From positions 1 through 64,000 of the forward strand of contig CAMKDV010000006.1 in NCBI GenBank assembly GCA_946411385.1: a stretch of 64,000 nucleotides of DNA, in the 5' to 3' direction. The DNA is from an uncultured Bacteroidales bacterium. GTDB lineage: Bacteria > Bacteroidota > Bacteroidia > Bacteroidales > Paludibacteraceae. How positions within the stretch are numbered: the first letter of the stretch is position 1; each line of letters begins with the position of its first letter. The notes beneath the pieces were generated by a model, which saw only the letters and a program-made list of their open reading frames with translations, was not told the origin of the DNA and searched no databases. Positions 27,204-34,762 of this stretch are shown here, piece by piece. A program made the translations under genes and the position numbers.

Positions 27204-27674
27204 ATGAAAAAAGTATTGTTTTTTGCAATTTCTGCACTCCTTTTGTGTGCGTGTAGAGGTCCTCAAGGTCCTGTTGGTCCGCAAGGCCCGCAAGGTGAGG
27301 GTACCAATTGGAAGATTGTGGACATCACCGTGGCTGCCAACCAGTGGAGCTACTCCAATTTCTCTGACAACAACTATTTCTACTCCAAATGGGATGTGGC
27401 TGATCTGACCAGTTTCGTCTTCACCGACGGCAATGTGCAGGGTTACATCTACATGACCGAGAACGGCGAGACTATCCAGCACGCACTGCCTTATGTGCTC
27501 CACGTAGCTACTACCGACACCGACGGCAATCCCTACTATTTCTCCCGCACGATTGATTTCGTGTACGGTGTAGGATGGGTGCAGTTTGAGTACCGCGAGT
27601 CGGATTTCGATTACGAGCACAATGTACAGTTCTCGCCGGAGGCAATGGATTTCCGCATCGTCATGACGTACTAA
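27204..27674 (+). CDS. Lipoprotein with a short collagen-like (Gly-Pro-Gln) segment
   Basis: 156 residues. A type II signal peptide ends in LLCAC. Immediately after the lipidated Cys comes a collagen-like stretch of about five G-x-y triplets (GPQGPVGPQGPQG). Next is a ~125-residue domain rich in Trp, Tyr and Phe (NWKIVDITVAANQWSY), probably beta-sandwich, of unknown function. Proteins of this form are common in Bacteroidetes; the collagen-like part may promote trimerisation at the membrane. It has its own promoter and is followed by a methyltransferase gene after 30 bp. Confidence 0.8.
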   Translation: MKKVLFFAISALLLCACRGPQGPVGPQGPQGEGTNWKIVDITVAANQWSYSNFSDNNYFYSKWDVADLTSFVFTDGNVQGYIYMTENGETIQHALPYVLHVATTDTDGNPYYFSRTIDFVYGVGWVQFEYRESDFDYEHNVQFSPEAMDFRIVMTY

Positions 27675-27704
27675 TGCCGTCAGCCGTCAGGGGCTGATAC
27701 CGTT

Positions 27705-29126
27705 GTGCTACAGCAGTTTATCCGCAGCAACAGGGATGCCGACGTCAGTACGTTGGCGCTACAAAGGAAACGCTATCCGAACCTCTCGGATAGCGATTTC
27801 CGTTTTGCACTGCAGCAGATCGACGGCCGGCAGCGTTCCCGCGACAAACATCCCACGTTCGTGGCTACCGATGGTTGGCTCTTTCCGCCCAAACTCAACC
27901 TGGAGCAATCCAGCAGCGAGCAGACGGCTCAATTCAAGGCCTCGCTCATCGAACCGCTGGGCATCCACACGCTTATCGATGCTACGGGCGGCTATGGTGT
28001 GGATACCTTCTTTATGAGTGCGCACGCACACGAGACGCACTATTTCGAGCAGAATGCCCAGCTGGCTGCTCTGGCTGAGCATAATTTCCGCCTCACCGCC
28101 CGCAACTCCATCCATGTCCATCCCGTCCCCTTCACTCCCTCGCACCTTTCAATTTTCAATTTTCACCTTTCACCTTTCCCCTATAGCGCAGCGTCCTCTC
28201 TCCTTTCACCTTTCAACTTTCACCTTTCAACTTTCCCCTATAGCGCAGCGTCCTCTCTCCTTTCACCTTTCAACTTTCACCTTTCAACTTTCCCCTATAG
28301 CGCAGCGTCCTCTCTCCTTTCACCTTTCAACTTTCACCTTTCAACTTTACTATACATTGATCCTGCCCGGCGTGACACGCACGGCGGCAAAGTGTTCCGC
28401 CTGGAGGACTGCACGCCTAACATTCTCGACATCCTTTCTTCGTCCGAAGTAAGCGCCCTGCATCCGCATATCATGCTCAAGCTCTCGCCGATGCTCGATA
28501 TCAGTCAGGCACTGGCACAGCTCTCTGCTATCCCCACCCTCGCCGCGTGGGGCACGCAATGGCAGGTATACATCGTCAGCATCCATAACGAAGTGAAGGA
28601 ACTCCTGCTTTTATCAGGTCCTCAACAGACCATTAACGGGGTCATCCTAGACCATAGCCACACTTTTACCATGGTTTTTACGCCCGAGGAAGAGCAGTCA
28701 GCCGTGGTCACCTACATGCCGGTCATACCGACGCAAAAGCTGTGCGGATGGTATATCTACGAACCCGACGCAGCCATCCGAAAAGCCGGTGCATTTCGCT
28801 TGCTGTCAGCGCGTTACCATCTGTACAAGGCAGATACCAATACGCATCTCTATCTTGCTCCTACGCCCGAACCGTTTGCAGCCATCCCCGTTCCGGGACG
28901 CCTGTGGCGCATCGATGCCGTTGCGTCACACGCCAAGCAGCTGATGGCCGACACCCACCTTACCAAAGCACACATCCTCACGCGCAACTACCCGCTCACA
29001 GCGGATGATTTGCGCAAGAAACTTCGTCTGCAGGACGGTCAGGACATCTCCGTCATCGGCTGCCGCATTGCCGGCAATCCCCTCCTTCTTCGCTGCACAC
29101 CCGTTAATACTGGCGTTTTGGCATAA
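27705..29126 (+). CDS. Class I SAM-dependent methyltransferase with a triplicated 19-residue insertion
   Basis: 473 residues, GTG start (27705). The N-terminal helical part is followed by a Rossmann methyltransferase core: motif I LIDATGGYGVDTFFMS (about 88-103) and motif IV YIDPARRD. The C-terminal half resembles the THUMP-like domain seen in related Bacteroidetes proteins (GRLWRIDAV, LTRNYPLTADDLRKKL), suggesting an RNA substrate. Between motif I and motif IV the gene carries three in-frame copies of a 57-bp unit (28179-28349), each encoding PYSAASSLLSPFNFHLSTF-like text. These are preceded by another 13 codons of similar repeat. The reading frame stays open, so the protein is plausibly still made. 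An ATG-initiated alternative is not evident. Confidence 0.75.
   Translation: MLQQFIRSNRDADVSTLALQRKRYPNLSDSDFRFALQQIDGRQRSRDKHPTFVATDGWLFPPKLNLEQSSSEQTAQFKASLIEPLGIHTLIDATGGYGVDTFFMSAHAHETHYFEQNAQLAALAEHNFRLTARNSIHVHPVPFTPSHLSIFNFHLSPFPYSAASSLLSPFNFHLSTFPYSAASSLLSPFNFHLSTFPYSAASSLLSPFNFHLSTLLYIDPARRDTHGGKVFRLEDCTPNILDILSSSEVSALHPHIMLKLSPMLDISQALAQLSAIPTLAAWGTQWQVYIVSIHNEVKELLLLSGPQQTINGVILDHSHTFTMVFTPEEEQSAVVTYMPVIPTQKLCGWYIYEPDAAIRKAGAFRLLSARYHLYKADTNTHLYLAPTPEPFAAIPVPGRLWRIDAVASHAKQLMADTHLTKAHILTRNYPLTADDLRKKLRLQDGQDISVIGCRIAGNPLLLRCTPVNTGVLA
28179..28349 (+). repeat. Three perfect 57-bp tandem repeats inside the methyltransferase gene
   Basis: The units begin at 28179, 28236 and 28293, each opening with CCCCTATAGCGCAGCG and ending in two units of CACCTTTCAACTTT. 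The 57-bp period keeps the frame. The sequences look identical by eye, which suggests recent expansion. Confidence 0.9.
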
Positions 29127-29200
29127 TTTCTCACTTTTTTGCTCTTTAGTGTCCGTTTTCACGTTTCCGCTATTTATCATACCGCTTTTTCGCAAAATAA

Positions 29201-29477
29201 CACTACTGTCCACTAAAACTTTAGAAACGCCCGCATAATCTATTGTATATTAGTTTATTATATGTAATTTTTGAGTGAACGGATTTGATTTGATATTGTT
29301 TTTTTATGTTTTCTCTTTTGAGTGCTTTTACTCGTTAGAGTGTGGATTTTGATGATAAAAAGGGCTTAAAGTATACTTTGAAGACGTTTTTATCGGCAAA
29401 ATACACAAAGAGCGGAGCTCAAAAGCACTCAAAAGGGTTTTGTCGGTTTTTGTTAATATTTTAAGTGGACACTAATG
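29201..29477. mobile_element. 277-bp inverted-repeat element, copy A (left edge of the island)
   Basis: A non-coding element with terminal inverted repeats: left end CACTACTGTCCACTAAAA, right end complementary to CATTAGTGTCCACTTAAAA. Inside, CTTTTGAGTGCTTTT (29315-29329) pairs perfectly with 29421-29435 across a 91-base interval, which holds a smaller hairpin (GATAAAAA...TTTTTATC). Copy B (34763-35038) has the same ends, the same 15-bp arms and the same 91-base interval. No transposase gene is present, so it looks like a MITE or another structured non-autonomous element. It fills most of the gap between 29126 and 29588. Confidence 0.75.
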
Positions 29478-29526
29478 GCAAAATAAGATGAAAATATCAC
29501 TTTTTCGCAAAAATCTTTACTCAGCA

Positions 29527-29558
29527 TTTGCATATTTCAATTTTTTTTCGTAACTTTG
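29527..29558 (+). promoter_or_regulatory. Promoter of the candidate antitoxin gene
   Basis: TTTG (29527-29530), 20-base spacer, TAACTTTG (29551-29558), 29 bp before the ATG at 29588. Confidence 0.8.
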
Positions 29559-29587
29559 CAGCCAAAAGCAGCAAAGGCGAATAAATT

Positions 29588-29743
29588 ATGAACGACTATC
29601 GTTTCACAAATATTGACCAAGAGCCGACAGACGAGCAACTGTCTCAACTGATGCGCGAAGTAGCCGAAGAAGCGAAAGAACGCTGGGAAAAAGCGCGTAT
29701 TGCCTATTTTGCGCATATCGATCAGATGATACAAGCAATATGA
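29588..29743 (+). CDS. Small acidic protein, candidate antitoxin of a zeta-type toxin
   Basis: 51 residues, beginning MNDYRFTNIDQEPTDEQL and continuing as a charged helical segment (MREVAEEAKERWEKAR). It has its own strong promoter. Its stop overlaps, as ATGA, the start of a frame encoding MRKPVLIVIAGPNG. That is the canonical N-terminus and incomplete P-loop of zeta-toxin/AAA kinases, and it is then truncated. Small helical proteins in this position commonly act as antitoxins of zeta-type toxins. The antitoxin reading is inference; the gene and the coupled toxin start are seen directly. Confidence 0.7.
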   Translation: MNDYRFTNIDQEPTDEQLSQLMREVAEEAKERWEKARIAYFAHIDQMIQAI

Positions 29744-29798
29744 GGAAGCCTGTGCTCATAGTAATTGCCGGTCCTAACGGCAGAAACGATATTCGATA
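29739..29798 (+). pseudogene. Truncated zeta-toxin-like P-loop kinase
   Basis: The frame starts at the ATG at 29739, overlapping the previous stop, and reads VLIVIAGPNG before diverging after the second Gly codon and stopping at 29796-29798. In zeta toxins this motif continues SGKST. Everything after the first half of the P-loop is missing, so this is the 5' scar of a deleted toxin gene. Confidence 0.7.
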
Positions 29799-29816
29799 GC
29801 ATCAATAAATACCCAC

Positions 29817-29837
29817 TCGTCCCGCTCAGACGCTAAA
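29817..29837 (+). repeat. 21-bp direct repeat, left copy
   Basis: TCGTCCCGCTCAGACGCTAAA. It differs at one base from the copy at 30461-30481. The two copies flank the broken DUF1016 gene. Confidence 0.8.
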
Positions 29838-29868
29838 CAGAGCAAAACAATTAGCACACACACCGCCT

Positions 29869-30458
29869 ATGGCAAACCAAACGGCAAAAATACAAACATC
29901 TACACCTGCTGAAATGGTGCAAGATTTTCAGCAAGTGCATGATATTGTCGTCTTCCATCGTGCGGAAGTTGCCCGAAAAGTCAATGCCGAAATGCTGCAA
30001 ATGGCATGGGAGATCGGGCAGTACATATCTGCGCGTATCAAATCTGCCGGATGGGGTGCCAAGGTGGTGGATGAACTCTCTGAGTATCTTCAACTACAAG
30101 AACCGGACTCTCGCGGATTCGGTAGGCGCAATCTGTATAACATGGTTGAGTTCTACGAGAAATATAGTACACCGGAGTTCCAAGAGATTATTAAATCGCT
30201 GAGTCAGAGTGTTTTCATACAGAAAAAGACGCAACTCGAAATTGTGCAGATGCCGTCTGCACAAATAGCAAGACCGGAATTTGCCCATCCAAAGACAAGA
30301 CGATGGCGGAATACACTTTGAGTCGTTCGCTTAGTCCGACGATGGTGTCGGAGTATCAACGCAAACTGATTCCTCGTGACATACTTGTTAAATCGCTGCA
30401 TGACTACTGCCGTTACTTAGACCAAGCAACAGAAGAAAACATAATTGAAAATCAATAG
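29869..30458 (+). pseudogene. DUF1016 (YhcG-like) nuclease, internal deletion and frameshift
   Basis: The first 134 or so codons encode the DUF1016 N-terminal helical domain (AWEIGQYISARI, GWGAKVVDELS, GRRNLYNMVEFYEKY). From about 30270 the homologous frame changes. The C-terminal end of the family (CPSKDKTMAEYTLSRSLSP, then MVSEYQRKLIP) continues in another frame to the stop at 30456-30458. The middle, including most of the PD-(D/E)xK nuclease domain, is absent. In the first frame a shorter product would run to 30321. DUF1016 proteins are predicted nucleases linked to restriction and mobile elements. Confidence 0.8.
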
Positions 30459-30460
30459 CA

Positions 30461-30481
30461 TCGTCCCGCTCAGACGTTAAA
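30461..30481 (+). repeat. 21-bp direct repeat, right copy
   Basis: TCGTCCCGCTCAGACGTTAAA, matching 20 of 21 bases of 29817-29837. Sequence just outside the repeats (ATCAATA, then GAGC) is also partly shared. Confidence 0.8.
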
Positions 30482-30720
30482 TGGAGCCGCTGATCTCAGC
30501 AGCGTAAAAAAGTGAGTACATATTGACATATTAACAGCGTTTATTGCGCTTTGTTCTTGGCGGCTTGAACTTGGAAACTTCAAAAACCTTTAACCAAGAC
30601 ATTGCAACAATGAATGTCTGCTTGTGTATGTATATACATAAGTCCATGTGGGCTTACTATATCTATACACGGCGGGCTTCGAGTTGCTGTCCTGTTAAAG
30701 AGGTATTTCCAAGACCCAAG

Positions 30721-30752
30721 CCGCGGGATAGATAACGAGTTGTCCCGCTTTT
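30721..30752 (+). terminator. Hairpin with T-run in the leader (terminator or attenuator)
   Basis: GCGGGA (30723-30728) pairs with TCCCGC (30743-30748), followed directly by TTTTCTT. It stands 38 bp upstream of the methyltransferase start. It could end incoming transcription or act as an attenuator of the module. Confidence 0.55.
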
Positions 30753-30754
30753 CT

Positions 30755-30797
30755 TATGCCATAGACAAGCGTACACACAAACAACGACTATGGCATA
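30755..30797 (+). promoter_or_regulatory. Inverted repeat that covers the methyltransferase start codon
   Basis: TATGCCATAG (30755-30764) is the exact complement of CTATGGCATA (30788-30797), and the latter contains the ATG at 30790. In RNA the 10-bp hairpin would hide the start codon. In DNA the site could be an operator. Confidence 0.65.
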
Positions 30798-31845
30798 CAT
30801 TGACCTCGCAAATGCTAGAAAAGCCAAGAAGGACGAGTTTTACACGTCACTTGGAGATATTGAAGCAGAAATGCATTTTTACGAACCACATTTTCGTGGT
30901 AAGGTAGTCTTGTGTAACTGCGATGACCCTTACGAAAGCAATTTCTTCAAGTACTTTGCAATGAACTTCAATTATCTCGGGTTGAAGAAACTGATTGCGA
31001 CCTGTTATAATGGTTCACCGGTAGCAGATAGTGAATTGCTACTTTTCCCCGAAGAACACACAACGGACAAGAAAGCACGCAAGATAGTTATTACAGAAGT
31101 GCAAGACAACAATGGCGACGGAGCTATTGACTTGGCAGATGTGGAGTGGCTTATTCGTAATGAGAAGAATGTACTCACAGAACTAAAGGGCAATGGCGAT
31201 TTCCGTTCGGATGAGTGCATCGAACTACTGAAAGAAGCTGATATTGTTGTTACGAATCCGCCTTTTTCGCTCTTCCGTGAGTATTTGGCGCAATTAGTTA
31301 ATTTTAATAAACAATTTATCATTATTGGTAATATAAATGCTGTTTCCTATAAAGAGACTTTCCAACTTATTAAAGGAAATCGTTTATGGCTTGGTGCAAG
31401 TATTCATAGTGGTGATCGAGAATTCCGTGTACCTGATGATTACCCATTGAACGCAGCAGGGCAACGTATAGACGAACATGGCATAAAATATATTCGTGTA
31501 AAGGGAGTTCGTTGGTTTACCAACATTGACTATCCTCAACGTCACGAAAAACTTGAGTTATACAAGAAATACGACCCCGAAGAATATCCGAAATATGACA
31601 ATTACGATGCCATAAATGTTAATGTGACCAATGAAATCCCTAAAAACTATCCCGATATAATGGGAGTGCCTATTACATTTTTGGACAAATATAGTCCTGA
31701 CCAATTTGAGATATTTGGTATGAGTGCATCTGCTGGCTACAACGCAGAAATTGTTGGGATTCCATTTCTAGGTAAAAAAGATGCACGACCATTGATAGAT
31801 GGTAAAAACACGTATGCTAGAATATTTATCCGCCAAATCAAATAG
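30790..31845 (+). CDS. EcoRI-family adenine-specific DNA methyltransferase
   Basis: 351 residues of the EcoRI methylase family (N6-adenine). The catalytic motif NPPF is at 156-159 (ADIVVTNPPFSLFREYL), and the SAM-binding region lies around residues 40-56 (LCNCDDPYESNFFKYF). The C-terminal part (DYPQRHEKLELYKKY, GVPITFLDKYSP) is typical of the family. It starts a close-packed run with a DUF262-HNH protein (3-bp gap) and a GIY-YIG protein. That suggests the methyl mark either protects host DNA from these nucleases or is what they recognise. The start codon sits in a 10-bp inverted repeat. Confidence 0.9.
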   Translation: MAYIDLANARKAKKDEFYTSLGDIEAEMHFYEPHFRGKVVLCNCDDPYESNFFKYFAMNFNYLGLKKLIATCYNGSPVADSELLLFPEEHTTDKKARKIVITEVQDNNGDGAIDLADVEWLIRNEKNVLTELKGNGDFRSDECIELLKEADIVVTNPPFSLFREYLAQLVNFNKQFIIIGNINAVSYKETFQLIKGNRLWLGASIHSGDREFRVPDDYPLNAAGQRIDEHGIKYIRVKGVRWFTNIDYPQRHEKLELYKKYDPEEYPKYDNYDAINVNVTNEIPKNYPDIMGVPITFLDKYSPDQFEIFGMSASAGYNAEIVGIPFLGKKDARPLIDGKNTYARIFIRQIK

Positions 31846-31847
31846 TT

Positions 31848-32951
31848 ATGGAAATCAAACCTAAAGAATTGACCGTCCGCCAGTTATGTGAGAACTACAT
31901 GGACAATAACGAAGGTGGTGTTGTTGCTTATGGTGGCAAACTGGATGTTCGCCCTCCATATCAGCGTGAGTTTGTATATGACCAAAAAGATCGCGATGCC
32001 GTTATTGATACCGTGCTGAAGAACTTTCCGCTCAACGTCATGTACTGGGCAGATAGAGAAGATGGTACGTATGAGATTATTGACGGGCAGCAACGCACTA
32101 TAAGCATTTGCCAATACGTAACGAATGTATTTAGTGTTGTCATAGATGGGATGCCGCGTAAGTTCTTTAATCTGGCGAAAGACATCCAAGACAAGATATT
32201 GGACTACAAACTATTTATCTATGTTTGTCGTGGCACAGAGAGCGAGAAATTAGATTGGTTCAAGACGATTAACATTGCGGGTAAAGTACTTAATCAGCAA
32301 GAATTGCGTAATGCTGTATATCATGGAGCATGGTTGACGGATGCCAAGCGCTATTTCAGCAAAACGAATGGGCCTGCAGCGCAAATAAGCAAGAACTATG
32401 TGGGCAAAGTAGCAAACCGGCAAGAAATATTAGAAACTGCTTTGTCATGGATTTCTGGTGGAAAGGTTCAGGAATATATGGACGACCATGCCAAAGACGC
32501 TGACGCACAACCATTGAAAGAATATTTTGAGAAAGTAATTGAATGGGTATCAGAGACTTTCCCGAAAGTACGAGCAACACAGATGAAAGGTGTTAATTGG
32601 GGCGAGTTGTATAACCGTTATAAAGATGTGCAATTTGATGTGAACGAGTTGGAAGTAGAAGTAACTCGTTTGATGAAGGATAGTGATGTAACAAACAAAT
32701 CAGGTATTTATGTGTACGTGCTTGACCCGGATAAACAGGAAAAAGTGCTAAGCATTCGCACATTTGACGATAACACACGTCGCTCTGTATATGAGAAACA
32801 AGATGGAAAATGCTACTATTGTGGCAAACCTTTCCCAATAGAGAAAATGCACGCAGACCACATTAAACCTTGGTCACTTGGTGGTAGAACAATTGAGGAC
32901 AACTGTTGTATGTCGTGCATAGAGTGTAACCTAAAAAAATCAAACAAATAA
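31848..32951 (+). CDS. DUF262-HNH endonuclease (GmrSD-like)
   Basis: 367 residues. The N-terminal DUF262/ParB-like NTPase domain has PPYQREFVYD at 36-45 and the family motif DGQQR at 79-83. A helical middle follows. The C-terminal HNH nuclease (about 320-367) has a CYYCGKPF zinc knuckle, HADHIKPWSLGG with the catalytic His, DN, and the closing CIECNLKKSN. This architecture matches GmrS/GmrD-type modification-dependent restriction enzymes and several defence proteins, but here it is coupled to an adenine methyltransferase. Both catalytic regions look complete. It lies 1 bp before the next gene. Confidence 0.88.
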   Translation: MEIKPKELTVRQLCENYMDNNEGGVVAYGGKLDVRPPYQREFVYDQKDRDAVIDTVLKNFPLNVMYWADREDGTYEIIDGQQRTISICQYVTNVFSVVIDGMPRKFFNLAKDIQDKILDYKLFIYVCRGTESEKLDWFKTINIAGKVLNQQELRNAVYHGAWLTDAKRYFSKTNGPAAQISKNYVGKVANRQEILETALSWISGGKVQEYMDDHAKDADAQPLKEYFEKVIEWVSETFPKVRATQMKGVNWGELYNRYKDVQFDVNELEVEVTRLMKDSDVTNKSGIYVYVLDPDKQEKVLSIRTFDDNTRRSVYEKQDGKCYYCGKPFPIEKMHADHIKPWSLGGRTIEDNCCMSCIECNLKKSNK

Positions 32952-32952
32952 T

Positions 32953-33798
32953 ATGGCAAGAGGAAAAGTAATAACCACGCATTTGCTGAATGGAGATCCC
33001 AATAGTATTCGTACCGTGTTTATCAGCAACAAGATTTGTGAAATGATTGTGTTCCCCAAATCTGAGTTTGGTGAGGTAAGCAAGATGGATGAAAGCGCAC
33101 GTCCTGCACTATATATCTTATTGGGTGAGGACGAAAATGGTATTGCACAAGCATACATCGGTGAAAGTGCCAACGGAATCAAGCGAATATACAATCACAA
33201 AAGCCACAAACTCTTTTGGAACAAGTGCCTAATGTTTATTGCTAAAGACGATAGCATCAACAAAGCAGATGTACAATACTTGGAGCGTCAAGCAATCAAA
33301 CTAGCAACAGATTGCGCCCAATTTGGAGTAATCAATGAGCAGTCCGGCATAGAAAACTCTTTATCTAAGTACCAAATAGATATTATGGAAGAGTTTTTCG
33401 ATGATGTCAAACTGCTTGCGTCCTTCATCGGTTGTCCTATCTTTGAGAAACAGGAGAAAACCAAACTGAAGAAAGGCGAAAACTTATTCCATATCAAAGT
33501 GCGGGATTGTGACGCTCATGCTATTTACAACGAAACAGATCATTCTCTCCGTATCTTAAAAGGTAGTCTGTTGCCTCAAAGCACCGTGCCATCATATAGA
33601 GACGGAGATAAGCGCAATGCGATTATTGCGTCCATGTCCAAACCCACCAAAGAAGGTTTTTGGGAGTTGCAACGTGATTATGTAGTCAATAGTCCAAGCA
33701 CGGCTGCAAGTTATTGTTCCGGACGTAGTTGTAACGGCTGGACTCATTGGGTCAACGATGCCGGTCAGTCACTCGATGACCTCTACCGTAGCGAATAA
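32953..33798 (+). CDS. GIY-YIG nuclease-like protein with DUF4357
   Basis: 281 residues. The N-terminal part contains a variant GIY-YIG domain: YIL at 54-56, YIG at 68-70 (AYIGESANGIKRIYNH) and a later Glu (LERQAIKLA). The C-terminal ~60 residues match DUF4357, ending in GRSCNGWTHWVNDAG followed by SLDDLYR. GIY-YIG/DUF4357 proteins are found near restriction-modification genes. Here the gene begins 1 bp after the HNH protein, so all three are probably made together. Whether the nuclease is active cannot be told: the usual Arg and Glu are candidates only. Confidence 0.82.
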   Translation: MARGKVITTHLLNGDPNSIRTVFISNKICEMIVFPKSEFGEVSKMDESARPALYILLGEDENGIAQAYIGESANGIKRIYNHKSHKLFWNKCLMFIAKDDSINKADVQYLERQAIKLATDCAQFGVINEQSGIENSLSKYQIDIMEEFFDDVKLLASFIGCPIFEKQEKTKLKKGENLFHIKVRDCDAHAIYNETDHSLRILKGSLLPQSTVPSYRDGDKRNAIIASMSKPTKEGFWELQRDYVVNSPSTAASYCSGRSCNGWTHWVNDAGQSLDDLYRSE

Positions 33799-33845
33799 TT
33801 TTCGTCAATTATCCGTTTACAAATTCTCCTTAAAACAATACGTGT

Positions 33846-34706
33846 ATGAAACCGAAAAATAAAAGCCAAGAAATGGACATTAACGATGTAGCTATGACCT
33901 TAGAGGTTGATAGTTCCGTGATAGAGGGTGTTCGTAGTGGTAACGTCAAAGGCATTGCCGTTAGCATTCGCGACGACAATCAAAATATGCTTCTTGAAAA
34001 CATCAATGGAATGTTGATTTTGGACGTAGAAGAAACGCCGGATACATTCCACGGCTGCTATTTCCACAATGATGGTGTATTCCCGTATATTATCAGAAAA
34101 TCGCTCAACTTTCTCGTCTTGAGTGACGGAAAGGATAGCTGTCTTACGCGTATTATAGACGTGGATACACAGCCTACCACACGCTTCCGTTTCCAAGAAG
34201 AAGGCAAACCCGGCGTAGAAGACCCCAACGGTGATAGTTGTATATGGCAAGTGATATTTGAGGTAATACCTATGCCTGACAAACCGAAATGCTATCTGAT
34301 GCGTTGGAACCCCACTATTAGTTCGTTTACGGCAGAAGACTATGAGGAATGCGTCTCGCACATGCAAAACGGAATGTTCCGCCTGAACTGGAGTATTCGC
34401 GAGTGGGAAGAAGCACGAAAAGGCGACATGTTTTTTATGCTCCGAACAGGTGATGACAAAGCCGGTATTGTCTTTAACGGACAATTCATTTCCGATCCAT
34501 ACCCTGCGGACGATTGGAATGGATCTGTCAAACGGAGAATGTATGTCGATATGATATGCACGAATCCAATAGACCCGAAAAAAAAGCCGGGTATATCGCC
34601 GGCACAACTGCAAAAGGCTATCCCCTCAATTGATTGGCAGCAAGGTCATTCAGGCATACTGTTATCGGAAGACGAAGCAGCCCAATTGGATGAATTACTA
34701 TCGTAA
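33846..34706 (+). CDS. EVE/PUA-like domain protein, candidate modified-base reader
   Basis: 286 residues. The C-terminal half (about 150-255) has the layout of an EVE/PUA-like domain: CYLMRWNPTISSF, a helical insertion, then WEEARKGDMFFMLRTGD and a final strand set with RRMYVDMICTNPI. EVE domains bind modified bases in DNA and often accompany restriction systems. The N-terminal half (MDINDVAMTLEVDSSVIEG and on) is not recognised. It lies 47 bp after the GIY-YIG gene and ends at the terminator at 34713, so it closes the module. The function assigned is inference from fold and context. Confidence 0.65.
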   Translation: MKPKNKSQEMDINDVAMTLEVDSSVIEGVRSGNVKGIAVSIRDDNQNMLLENINGMLILDVEETPDTFHGCYFHNDGVFPYIIRKSLNFLVLSDGKDSCLTRIIDVDTQPTTRFRFQEEGKPGVEDPNGDSCIWQVIFEVIPMPDKPKCYLMRWNPTISSFTAEDYEECVSHMQNGMFRLNWSIREWEEARKGDMFFMLRTGDDKAGIVFNGQFISDPYPADDWNGSVKRRMYVDMICTNPIDPKKKPGISPAQLQKAIPSIDWQQGHSGILLSEDEAAQLDELLS

Positions 34707-34712
34707 TCCTCC

Positions 34713-34749
34713 AAGCGCGCCACCCATCTATTGTGTGCGCGCTTTTCTT
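34713..34749 (+). terminator. Terminator of the methyltransferase-nuclease module
   Basis: AAGCGCGC (34713-34720) pairs with GCGCGCTT (34737-34744), followed by TTCTTTG. It begins 7 bp after the last stop codon of the module. Confidence 0.8.
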
Positions 34750-34762
34750 TGTTCATTGCGTC

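Larger units (their letters stand above)
30459..30789 (+). other. Leader region of the methyltransferase module
   Basis: No gene is supported here. It contains the right 21-bp direct repeat (30461-30481), a hairpin with a T-run (30721-30752) and half of an inverted repeat that ends on the start codon of the methyltransferase. No -33/-7 pair as clear as others in the window was found, so the module's promoter is not identified. The nearest candidate is a CTTTG-containing stretch around 30545-30560. Confidence 0.5.

Noticed and set aside
28140..28349. CRISPR-like appearance of regularly spaced repeats
   Set aside because: The three 57-bp units are head-to-tail with no unique spacers, keep a reading frame and lie inside a methyltransferase gene; no cas gene is near.
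29201..29477. An insertion sequence with its own transposase
   Set aside because: The element is only 277 bp and has no ORF; it can at most be non-autonomous.
30544..30735. A Cys/Tyr-rich small ORF in the leader of the methyltransferase module, possibly a leader peptide
   Set aside because: No promoter or ribosome-binding site supports it, and alternative frames overlap equally well. It was left out for lack of evidence.
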